Positions 1-12,600 of a DNA stretch of 64,000 bases are shown piece by piece (positions within the stretch are counted from its first letter, which is position 1; each line of letters begins with the position of its first letter). The stretch covers positions 15,710,080 to 15,774,079 of the forward strand of contig JASSKH010000007.1 in NCBI GenBank assembly GCA_031763025.1, read 5' to 3'. Under the pieces are notes generated by a model. That model was not told the origin of the DNA. It was given only the letters and a program-made list of their open reading frames with translations, and ran no database searches. The translations under genes were made by a program, and so were the position numbers. Origin of the DNA: Macrocystis pyrifera (lineage: Eukaryota; Sar; Phaeophyceae; Laminariales; Laminariaceae).

Positions 1-672
1 CTACGAAGCATACGCTCCCCGACCCCCCTATGGGGTCGGTCACCTTTTCCTCCCCTGCACTCCCCTTGGCTTTTAACTGGGGACGATCGCATCGAAATGC
101 CACCGAGCTGGTGAAACCGCGGGGTAGCTCTCTATCAGATACGTACCACAAGGAGCCACCGGCCGATCTTGGCTTAGCATCCGCATCTGGCGGTGCCGAA
201 GAGGAAGCCGGTTTTTTGGGAGGGAATCGAGCATCGAGAGCACCTGGACAGAGGCACACAGCAGACTTGTTGGGGATATGCCTTGCCCTGCCGGTCATGC
301 AAAAACCCTGTTTCTGCGTGAGTGAGCACCGCGTTAGACATGGGTAGAGGATACGGAAGGGGTCACGAACGGCGGTCAAGAAAAGTTGGTGTGCCACCGG
401 CGTGATGCTTTTAGTCACGGGGCCTTCGTGCCTGAACGGTGTCGGCAGCGATAACAGCTAACAAAAGTCCCCGCATTAACCTCCAATAGCGTTGCTATTG
501 CGCGAGCGTTCCGCACCAGACCACCGTATAGGTGAACTCGTGCAGAAGCCAAACCAGTGTGCGCAAACCTCTGCGATAAAAACAAAATACGAGCAAAACA
601 AAAACTGAGCAAGGGGGGTACATGCGCTAAGCAGAGGCTGGTCGTACCGTGAGGTCATGAAACGTCTTGCAC
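1..672. other. Left edge, probable GCP4 intron, no exon resolved
   Basis: Frames on both strands were read for the expected GRIP2 motifs of GCP4 and none was found. A plus-strand open frame at 30-347 ends in a good GTGAGT-like donor (cysteine codon at about 321-323, then gtgagt), so a plus-strand exon is possible. Its protein has no recognisable motif. Confidence 0.3.
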
Positions 673-3600
673 GTGAACCCGGATGGGTCGAGAGCAATGA
701 CAGCCCTGCTGAGGGTACTCTCTGAGGAGGGGAGCGAGGCGTGGCCTCCCTCGTTGTCTTCGGCAGCCGCTGCCAGCCACATGTTCAGGTCCAGCACCGC
801 CCTGCGAACGGTACAGGAGGCGGTTGATCAAGGCAGGATATTACGTTTGGCTGTCTGCACGGGCCGAAGTGTACAGGAGGTGACCGATGAAGACAGGTTA
901 TTGCGTTTAACTGTCTGCGAGGATCAGCATTTCACAAAAAGCAACTTGTACAGGAAGCTGACCTCCTGAACCGTTAAGAGGTAAACATAAAAGCTACCGC
1001 GGTGTATCTCTAAAGAGAGGCGGCCACCATTTTAAACGCGCTAGCAGCTGCGCCCGCCACAAATACTTGGGGAAAGGGGGCAGGCACAATCGGTTCTAAG
1101 TTGAGACTTGCTATTAGACAGCCCATCTCGCGGTGAGACATGTAAGGTTAAACTCCATCACGCTAAACTCTAAGAGAAATGATTTCAGGGCTGTTGGTGC
1201 ACAGGTATAGCGCAGGCCCGAAGCAACACCATTAACAACACTTTTCGAGCGACCACGGCAAAGAGCGCACGTCTCACAGCCACCTAAATAAGCGGTCATC
1301 GAGTGGCCGCTTGAGCGATTAATTTCCCCGCAAGCAGCGCCGCAGCTTGAGTTTGCGTACGTAAAGTCACCAACCCCAACCAACTCTCGAGGGAAGATGC
1401 GATGACTCGGCCCACAAAGATACACACGGATGAAATATCGAAATCAAGCTCGCACCGATCTCCTGCAGGAATACGCATGGCCTCCCTGGCCTTGTCGAAG
1501 AACGAGTGAAAGAGGGCGCCGTGGCCCATGAGAAACAGCCCCTTGAGACTGGACAGATGCCTTTCTAACCCGGACATGTTCACCAGCAGGCGATACAATC
1601 TCCGATCGACCAGAGCGTGTGCCTGCAGTAGACCATTTATACGGCGGGGTTAGTGAAAGGTGATCAGACAAATGTGGAGTTGTTGAAGTTGATGTAGCGG
1701 AGTAATTATCATGCCGATATTAGCGTAATTGTTTGAAAACTGACCTGTGGAAGGAAGCAAGGCAACATGGCCATAGATGTCATTAGTGAGGGCGGGGGGG
1801 TTTAAATATATGATACGGTACCAGGCAGGACGATCAACACGACGCCCAAAATCCATCCGCGCGTCGTGCTTATTTCCTAGCACTCATATTCATTGCAGTC
1901 ATGTCTACGATTTCTGCGCTTGATGCGAACGCAAAAACAAAAAACAAAAAAAGCATGCCGCTACACGAGCGTAGGTCGTCCCTTTCACAGCTCAATAGTG
2001 GCGAGGTAACATACAAGCGGTTGTCGCTCCACATGCTGATATACTAACGAAACTTCTTCACCTCGTGCACCGCCCTCTCCAGCGCCAAGAGGTTGAAGGC
2101 TTCTCGGTCGCACAACTCGGACCACCGCTGCGTCAGCTCCAAGACTTCTGCTTCGCTCACGCCCATCCCACCACACCCCTCGTCACCAACAACGACTACG
2201 CCTGGCACATTTGCCGACAGATCCGCCGACGAACCGTTTTCCTAAGAGTGGCGTGGCGTAGCCAAGCCAATCCCGCCATGTTGCAACGTGGGCGACAATC
2301 GACGCAAGGGGCCGTACGTACACTTCAAGTTCGAGCGATGAGCAACCATCTCAGTAGCCGTGCATACGCTAGAGTAAGCAGGCCCGATGGGGGTTTCGGA
2401 AGACCTTTACTTGTTACTACAAAGCCGTCGTTGCGCACGATAGGTGTTGATACCCTAGTACCATCGGTATCGCTATCGACAACCACCTCGCGGGGTTCTC
2501 AGGCTTTTTAGTATATACTGCAGTTCCTGGCATCATAATACTTTCGCTGTTGTAAGTTGGACGTGCCAGAAAAGCGCGGGGCGAGCATGGGGATAGATCA
2601 CGGCGTCCAAAGCCAAACAGGGGGACCATCAGGGTCCGGCGAGTGCAAAGCGAATAACCCTAAGAGGCGAGTATATGGCGGGTTCGGGTAAAATACATAG
2701 GCAAACGCGTCTGTTCGCGAAGGAACTTCAAGGCTAGACAAGGCAATCGCGGGAAAGCAAGCACGGTACTAGCGCATCGCAGCGAACACTGCTGTCTGCA
2801 CAATGTACACAGGACGATTGTATGGATGTGTGCCAATGGAGGCCCAAAGCACAAAATAATGGAGCCGGCTGTTGGGTTGCTTACCTTCACGCTTGACTCT
2901 CTTGACTCTCTTGGCCACTCAGCGAAAGGCGCCCTTTGTTGTGTGGACGTACCCTGAGGACTCGCCTTGTGCAAAACGCGCACGACCTTCCCAACGAAAA
3001 GCATCTTTTGCGCAAGCCTGCAAGGTGTTCCGAACAATATGTAGCAGCAACGTCAGCAATAACAGGAAAAGAGGCGCCACGAACGACTCAAACTTATTTG
3101 GGTCACTATGCCACGTGTCGTGCAAATGATCATAGTAGATCTGGCTCGCTCCAATCACTTCGTCAAGTATTAGTGGTAACGACTTTTGCGATAGCGGAGG
3201 CCGGTCAAGTGCTGTTGACAATTTGGGCGCGGCACCCGGTATGCGAGGTGCTGTCTATTATACGTGAGCTTCAGAGAGAAGCCAATACTGCCACATAGAA
3301 AGCCGATGGGCTCAAGCTCGAGGCAATACAGAAGTGGGCCGAGGAAACGCCGTAAAACCATGGAGGGAAGGCCTTAAGCTATCTTAGGTGAGGGGCAGTG
3401 GATTGGGCCCCGCGAAAGCATCTCACACCTTGCAGACCGTAAAGGCACACCATAAACGAAATTGCAGGCTCTCCTACCTGTGAGGCACGAAGGTAGTCGG
3501 TACCAATGCTAACCGAATGGTGTACGTGGAATTCCACTCCTCTTCGCCGCCCCCAGTCGTCGACACCCCTCGAAGCCGCCTCGATCCCCTCTTCGAACCC

Positions 3601-6600
3601 AGTAAGTCGCTCGCTCCCTGGCTCGTCAAGGCCGGCAGAAAAATACGGTCTGACCGAGCTGGCTGTTGTTGAAGCTTTGGTGACATGCAGTAGTAACATG
3701 CAGTTGCGAAGCGAGGAGGGGGGGGTCTTGGTACGTGTTCCGACTGAGATCGCTTTCTGCGCGGTGATTCGTCCAAGCGCTACCTAAGAGGACGTGAGAG
3801 CTGGATATATAGGCAGTTCGACCCACGTGTCAAGATTCGCACGTTCGTTGTTTTGTCGACCCTAAAAAAATCGGGAATATTCAGAAATATTGGGCCTACC
3901 TACATGCAGGGAGGGGATCAAGGGGTCAACATACCAACATACCTGGTATCATATAATCAACATGTGGACGTAGGGAAAGCGCGAGGAGCCAAGCCAGCAC
4001 AAAAATGCAGGAGGCACTTCTCCTCGCAGTATCGGAGCTCGTGGATGAACGCTTCTGACATCTCAGGCGGGCATGACAGTACAGAGTACAGTGTTCAAAA
4101 ACATAACAGCCAAATGCGGTGGAACCATGATCCAACGCGATGAGATTGCAGCAATAATATTCAGTACACGCTTTTCTCAGGTCTATCGGCGATTTTCGCA
4201 CATGAAGGTAGCGCCTAGCATGCGCACCTGGCATAGTGGACAACTACATACGTACTCAACCGTCCGTTGTTGTGCCGCAGTAGGCCATGGGGGCGAGGTA
4301 CACAACAACGGAGCAATGAAAAGCTGTACACAGGCGGTAGGCGCTCGAAGATACACAATGACGATCATTACGCTATTAAAATTAATAGCAGGTTCACGTG
4401 TTTTTCTTCTCGCTCGCTCTCACCGGCGGGTTGCACGTTCTTCTGCACAAAAAACTCTCCGTACGGATCGACGAGCAGCCCGTGGAGGAGCCACGAAACG
4501 CACTGGTTCATTAGCACCCGGCTGCAGTGCCACACAAGGCGGCACAATCGTCGCCTTACCTAATCAAGACACAAAAAAGCAAAAATACACAGCTGTCGTT
4601 TAGGTTCGTTGATGATCGATCAGCGACGACGGGGTTCGGTTGAGGGGACTGCTCTACCAGGCATCGGAAGATTGTAGCACACAGTAGAAAATCACATGAG
4701 TGTAGTCGGAACGAAGGCAAGAGTACCGGCGAGGCTTCGATTTCCGCTAGCAGACTACGAGTAAGCATAAACGGTCGCAAAGCAGCTCAACAACCCTCGA
4801 CCGCAAATTCAATAGGGGCGCACCAAGCCGGCTCAAAGCGCTCCAGAACCACTAAGCCCGATCTGGAGCCAGCCAGTTCAACGCGTCGCTGCGCTTGGGC
4901 AAGTTTACTTACAAACAAACAAAACCCTTTTTGGGCTCAGTGCTGCGTGCCGTATGTTACCCACATCTGGTGCTCCGAAATGACTCCTTTCGTGGAGAAT
5001 CTCGAGCACCTGGGCCCCCTTCAACTGGCCCCGTTCCCGGTCTCCAGTGACCGCCACGCACGCCTCCACTACCGCTGGCAAGACTGACGTGTACTGGGGA
5101 CAAAAAAACATGGTGTGGGCAGCGCTGAGTATTTCATCAAAAAAAATGTGACAGCCTGAGCTCTGCGATGAAGGCGTACTGCATATGCGTGATGGTGTTT
5201 GTATTGCACGGTCGACTTTGGCAGCGTTGCAACATCTGCACTCGCACTAGAGGGCAGCGTGCATAGATAAACATGCCAAGAGCTGTACGGAATTAGGATG
5301 AAGAGTTACTGCTATTTCTGGATGCGGCTAAGACTGCCCATACTAAGCTTTGGCTGCGCATACCGTACTGCTCGTGGCAGACTAGTGATGTACGAATAAA
5401 AGTGCAAGTGTACAAACACAGCTCTCGGTGTCCGGTGCCTCTCGGACAAGAGTTAGTGTTAGTATCAACAACTCCCAGTGACCGAGGTTATTTCCCAAGT
5501 GACTACTCACACCGTACTGAGTGACTGAATTGCAGCAACAGTGCAGTAGTGCAGTAGGTCTGGTGCAGTAGCTCTATAAAAGTGCACGTTCTTGTCCTTC
5601 CCGCCAACCACGACCTCCGCAGTGCGCACGACACATGACAGCAGTTTCATGGGTGATCACTTTTTCGCTAAGGAAATGCCTAAATCCACTGCAGTACCTG
5701 TTACGTCGTATTAAGGTACACACCTGGTATACTATAATAGCGTAGCACTACGAGTATGATAGTATTAATGGTCAAGTGGTACGGCAGCATTTGTCGACGA
5801 GCTTGAGCAATACCACTTGAGTAATATTCCGTCGTGCGTCGTTACGCATGCGCGTCGCCGTCCAAAGTACCGATAGAGCGATAGAGTCGTTCAGCCGTTC
5901 GAACGTTTAACGAGGGTTGTATGAGGGTGTGTCTCAACTCCATTCGACCGGTTTGACTCCTTGGAATGCAACGAGATTATTCGTCGTCGTTGATTCCCCT
6001 CCAAGCTGTTTTTAGTTTGGGCCCGATCGGAATTCTGGACAACCGAGCCCGAACGCGCTAACTGAAAATTGAAACATAAAATAACCCGCCTGACTTTTGC
6101 GACGGGACCGTGCAGCTCGACTCTAGGACAGGGCTACCCCCACGGGGGCAGCGAGTGCCCTCCACACAGAGGACAGCATCACCCGCAATTGTACATCAAG
6201 GCATGCCTCAGAGCAGGCAGTGCTAGCAATCCAAGCGTCACCCTCGGGGAAAAATCTAGAAGTTCTGATATCGCCGTCGCGGCTCAACGAAGACTCGTAA
6301 AGTTTTTATGATATGAACATCAGTTCGGCACTTTAGCTAGAAATACTTTGCCAGAGTCTCGTTCGCCACCCGGTTTTCTCCCTCGTGAGCCTCCTCGTCA
6401 GACCATGGCTTCGGGGCGTGGCTCCTGCCGCAAGCAAGTTATCTGGTGTCTGCATATGCTCTATCGCTTGCTCCCGTGCCATTTCATGTATCTTCATACA
6501 CCCATAGGCCTCCCGACAAGTATCTCAACACCCCAGCACCTCCAAGTTTCTCGCTATTTGTTTTTTGGGACCGTTCGAGCGGGCCGTTCGGTCTTCCTAG

Positions 6601-9600
6601 ACAAAATTAAGATTATCTACCGTAGTCTGGGAATTGTTGTTCCTCTTCACAAAATCATGGACAGGGTGGGAACGCTTGGCATCTACTCACTGCTGTATTA
6701 TTCTACGCCTCCGCCGACTGTTTGGAGTGAGAATCGTATCGGATGGGGCTTCCTGCCCCAGTCGGTGCTCCTACGCCCGGGATATACTCCCGCGCTAAGC
6801 TCATACTGAGCGCGGGGTATCCTTGCAACAGACGAAAACCCTGATACGCTGATACGCTGATACGCTGAGCTGGGGAGGTGGGACAGTCAGTGTTTTCTTG
6901 CTCCCCACTTTTGTAATCTCCTTTAAGAGTCTTTTGAATCATGCAATGATCAGGCGTGCAATGTTTCCGTAGATGGGTCAAACTTAAATCCTCGAACCAC
7001 CTCTGCACCATCGGTGGATCTGGTTCTGTGGTTTTCCGATTATACTGCTGTATTCTTCTACGCTTTTACCGACTGTTCAACATAAGTGCTACTATAGATA
7101 AGATGAGGCCTCCTGCCTCAGTCGGCGGTCTCACCCATACTTCCTTGCTTCTCTGTTCCCCACTTTCGTCGCGTAGCTGCAGTCGCGTTTTCGCGTAGAG
7201 GCCCCGCCGCGCTTATTGCCGCAGCTCCGGGGGTAGCACTAGTAGTCGCCCAGATATACTACAGTACTACTGTGCTAGCTGTTCCGTCATCCATCCCCCG
7301 ATCTTCATGATACCATCTACCGCCATCTCCGCGAACGAATTGCTCAGCAAAACTCGCACTCGAAGCGAGTGCGTAGTGTAGGGATTAGGCAGTCCGCTGT
7401 GTGCGTAGGCGCATCTTCAACGCCGCCGTCATCTGAGGCGCCGACACCGCTACCGATACACGTGTCCCGCTGGGTTCTACTGGAGGGAATACAAAGGGTA
7501 CAGTTGAGTCCTTGCGGATACCGACGGCGGGGGATATATATTCGGTGCCTCCACGAAATGCGCAGGTCTCCAGGCATTCCGTGTCCGCCAACACAACCAC
7601 CGCTTCTACGGGCCTTCTGTTCCGGTGTTTTATCTTCGCAGATCTACGCTGTACGTCGGAAGGGGGCTTGGGAGCGGCGCCGTTCTGCGAGCCTCCCCGC
7701 GCCTTCACTGGGGATCGGGCGCCTTGCAGCAAAAGGGCACATTGAGGAACTTTCGACAAGAGGGGAGCTATCGTTCAGGCGGAACGAAAGCTCCTCTCGG
7801 GTCGATAGCTCCCCTCCTGTGTCCTCACTGCACGGCGCCTTATCCCTGCTGAAAACGCGGGAATGTCCGCAGAACTGCGCCGCTCCTCAGCTCCCTTCTG
7901 GCATCAAGCGTAGATCTACGAAGGTAGAACTCGGAGACAGAAAGGTCGCCGTGGCTAGGTCACGACTCGGCGGATCCCTGGGTGGTGGAAAAATTTTCGC
8001 CGGAGAAGGTAGTTGCACTGTCGTGGCTCCGGTCGGCGTCCGAGAGGTGCTTCCGGTCGGGGCACGGGCGCCCTCCGATGAGTGCATGGTCCTGGACGAG
8101 GACGACGACATGCCCTTTTATGTCTGAGTGTTTTCTTGCTCTCCACGTCCATAGTTTTGCTTTTGAGTGTTTTAAATCAGCATTGATCAAGCGGGTAGTA
8201 TTTCAGTAGGTGACTCACACCAAAATCTTGGAAACACCTCTGCATCATCGGTGGGTCTGGTTCTGTGGTTTCCGATTTTACTTTGAAAAATATCATAACC
8301 AATCACCAGCAATGCTTGGGCCAACCAATATTCCATTCCAACCCTCCCAACGCTCTTCAAAGGTAGTTGAGGGCGAGGGGGGTCTTCAATATTCCCCCAT
8401 GCCCATTTTTTTATTTTTTTACGACCAAGCCTTCGTTTCGATGCAAACAAAAACAGAACATGCCGCCAGAGGCCGGGAGCACTGAGATGCTGGTTTGTTA
8501 GAACGCACGCTGAATTTCAGCTCAAAATCGCAACCCGTTGCAACCAGATCACGCATGTGATAGTTGAGCCGAGAAGGTGATCTATGGTGAGCTTGCTCTA
8601 CGGCAACATGGTAGCAGTAGAAAGTACGAGCGTGATCAGCGTCCTCATAAACGACCGCTGTGAATATTTGGCGTTTTTTTTTGTGGTCTGTGTGAAAAGT
8701 TTTGGCCATCGCCTAGAATCGAGGTTGACGAGTCATATTCTATCCCTCTCCAGCCTCCAAAATACAGGCTACTTTCGAGAAGTCGGTGCGTTCGACAGGC
8801 CACACCAAACCAAAGAGGCTCATCGGGTAGGTTCAATGATATCATGGAGATCGCGCGGTCCACGTGCTCGAACGGGCTTGTGTGGCTGGATTTATGGCCT
8901 GCTGAGTACTGTTTTGTAGGGAGTAAAAATGTAGACATAAAGACATGAGAATGCCAAGACGACTCTATGCCACGGCAGCGGCCACACCATGGAACTGAGG
9001 CTGTAGCTCGACGCTGTAACGCTCGCGACCATGCGCTTGGTGCGCGGCAAGGGCACGGCGCTGAAACCGGCGCCACGTAGTGGTTCTAGATATCGGTCGT
9101 GAAAGTTTCATTGGGAGCGTGGCATTTGGGAGCGTGGCGTGGGGCTCATGTTTTCCTCCTCGCTCCCTCACATTGATGCCCCTTCTTTGCACCAGCGCCA
9201 TCCCGAGTGTGAGACACCTAGGAAGCTGAATTTCGGGAACAGGTTGGCTGGGGGCGTGATTTAGCCCATTGAACGGTTTGGTCCGGTGTCACTCAACGAA
9301 GGCACCTACTTTCTCAGCTTCCCGCGCGCCCGATGTACCTGATAAATGACCCAAAACGCTCGAAATATTACATGTTGTACGGTACGTATGCATAATGATG
9401 TACTCGTACTCATAAATTCTTACATTCATACGTACCAGGTACAGTACCGAAGTCTCGTACGTAGTTTTTTGTTCTTGTTTCGTAGATACTTTTTCAGTAC
9501 TTGGTACACTGTTTTACAGCAGTACGAAAATCGCAACAATTTTACCAGATATTTAAATTTCGCGAACTGAAACAAACAATAAGCATGTCTCCACGATGCA

Positions 9601-12600
9601 AAGCCCATCGCCATAATTCCCCAATCCTGAGGGCAGTATGTACGAGTATAGACTAGACGTTGGCCCAGCTTCAACAAGATGATTGAAATGTCCTCGACTG
9701 CGGGAGCCATCCCGGTACGTATCAAGGCACATATTTTCATTTTTTTTTGTTGTTCTCCGGAAAGTTCACGTTGTGAATCCGCTGAGAATTACGAAATGGA
9801 GTGATACGTCTTGAGGGAAGCAAATATCGGTCCCGGCCTGTCTATTGCTATGTACCAGTACCAGATACCAGGTGTGCATGTGGTGAGCACGTCCCTGGTA
9901 CTTGGTACGCTGCCGTACGCGAGTGTAGCTATAACGGGGCAACTGCAGCCACGGCAGTACCGCCATACCCTCAGATCCATACGAGGCACGGTAGGGAGAT
10001 TTCAGGGAGGGACACGGTGCTCTCGTACATTCAATGGACTACAGCACTACATGAAACTGTTGCGAGAGCTCGAGCACGTGTACGATACAATGTTTTACCA
10101 CGTGTTTTTCATCTTGTGGTACTCCTCTACACCTTACTAAAAGTAAGACAATTTTAAAAAAAATGATATCGCACTTATATACATATCAATCGAGTACTGT
10201 ACGACGCATGCATACCTCGTAAGCACTACAGTAGTGTTTTATGAGTTGTACCTGCTTGTTGCTGTGCAGCCCTGCAAATAGTCGAAAATTGTCAAATGTG
10301 GATCCGCGGCGCGAGGCACCGAGACTGACGGAAAAGCGGCGCGGTTGCAGTTCCTTCAGGATGAGCACCAGCTACTGGTTGGTTAGCTTTCTTCGGCTGA
10401 GCAGGGTGATCGATGGCGGTTTTCAGCCTCCGATGGCGTCAAATCAAAGCGCAGTTCGCGAGGCATCCTGTGGGCATACCAATAAGACAGCTTGCCACAG
10501 TGCAGGATCAGAAACCTAGCAAAACCGATCTTAAACTAACGCTCAAGATTCTTGTCGCGGCCTCCACCTCGGGGACTGACTCTACCCCAACTATGCACCA
10601 CTACGTAGGCAGCGAGTCTTGGGCGGTATGAGTGGCCTCCGTACGCCGGATGGCCTCAAGCCTTGCTCGCTAATTTTGGTACGAAAAATCTTCGACAACT
10701 TAAAAAAGGCCCAAAACGTCGATGGGGCAGAGATATCGACACACACAACAGACTCCGCAGTTTCCTTGACGCTGCAGCCTACTGGTGCGGGGCGCCGGAC
10801 GACCAACGCCAGCCCGAGTCCGAGGGCTTGGCCCCGAAACGGTTCGATCGGCTCGATCAGAGCTAAGGACTGGTGACGTAACTCTGGGTGCGACTTTGCC
10901 TCGTTTCAAGGAACTTGTATTTTTTTGCTCCACACATTACGGGCAGCAGTCAAACTACCGGTACCAAGAGCAACCTGAATTGTCATGGCAGTGGTTTGGG
11001 TAGCTTTAGTTCCCTCTGTGGTGGCCTGTGGCTCCCGGACGGCAACCCGAGTATCCTCCATTCTCGGATAGGCACTGGAGATTTGTGCTAATTTGTGGCA
11101 ATTAGTGGACAATTTGCGATCAATTCTATGCGCCTAAAATCATGCCGCAAAAAACGTTTCATCACCACATACTATATACCAGATACATCAGCATTGAACA
11201 ATAAAGATAGCAACCAGGGATGGCAGCTATATCAAATCAGGGCTCCTCATTACGCGTAATTAAGGATAATCAGCTTGGGGAATTACTTACGGCAGTTATT
11301 GCAAAAAAAGGGGACGCTAATAAACCATCCCCGGGTTTTCACTGTTTTGTCGTTAAGTCCAGTATGAAAAGGCTGCGGCACAAACTGAACGTAGTCTTGA
11401 CACCGCGCAAGCAAGGCGGACCCCGCGATATGTAAAATAGTATAGTGATAGTTATTTGTGCATGTTAGCTGTGTTGCTGTGGTCCACTTCTGCACTTCTG
11501 TATATACTAAATTATACCATGTGCGGTATACTGGTATCGTCTACGGCTGTGTCTTGCAAATTTTACCAGTATAAAGTAATACTGTTGACAATTGCATGGT
11601 TGTACAATTGGACTGCAGGTACAACCAACTTCTGGGGTAATGCGCACGTGTCAACTAAGAGAAAAATAAAAGCCTCTCAACCAGAAACACAGAATAGAAG
11701 CAGGAAAAAGGGAAAAAAAAAAAAGTAAGTGTACTGTGGGCTGCTGTGAGGTGCGTGCTGTGTCCGGCGTGCGGCTGTACATTTCAGGGGTTTCCACTCC
11801 TCTCTAGAGGCATTGTTATACCGGGGATGGGGGATGCGAAAATGTACAGCAGAAAATCCAGTTTACGTACGGCGGACTTTCGTTACGGGAACTTACGCGT
11901 AATGCCGTAACTGCTATCTCTGATAGCTCGCTACTCGAGCCCCCCTTACAGTCTGGGAGAAAGGATCTTTAGGTTGGTAGGCTGTTCAGGTATTTGGGTT
12001 CCTCTTGGGATCAAGGTACGGGCGAAGACCCAACCCAACCCCTGACTCTAACCCTAACCCTGACCCCAAACCGCAGCCAAAACGGGCCAAAACTGGCCAT
12101 AAACGCGGTTGCGCTGCGTTTGCATCGAATCAGGAAATTTCTCAATTGCGGACGACGATTCCGAAGTGCAGACCGCGCTACGCAATTTTCAAGTCAACTA
12201 ACACCCCTAAAGATCCTTTCTCCCAGATTGCTAAACCTGCTCAAGCCGAGCCCCGACCGCCTGGGAGATTCTGGGAATGAAGACGTACCGAGAGGACTAC
12301 CAACCATTTTATCAAGCTGGCTCAAGTGGTAAAACACTACCTGGTACCTGGTACAGCAGTACCGGTAGTCGTTCCTGCTACCTCTGGCACGATATTACGC
12401 CCATCTGCGTTTGCATGGCAATAGATACCAAGCTACTGCTGTAGGTCAAGTCGGAAGCACTACAGCACTACAGTACCTGGTCGTTCCTACCACCTTCGGT
12501 ACGATATTGCGTCCGTGCCTTGGCATCGCAATAAATAGCAGTCTGTCTTCAAATGTACCTGGTGAAAAACAATTGGGTATTTACGGATGTATACGTATGT

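Noticed and set aside
7369-8127. 252-codon plus-strand open frame
   Set aside because: It crosses the inverted repeat, so its two halves are partly the antisense of one another. No known domain was seen. It is kept as a repeat.
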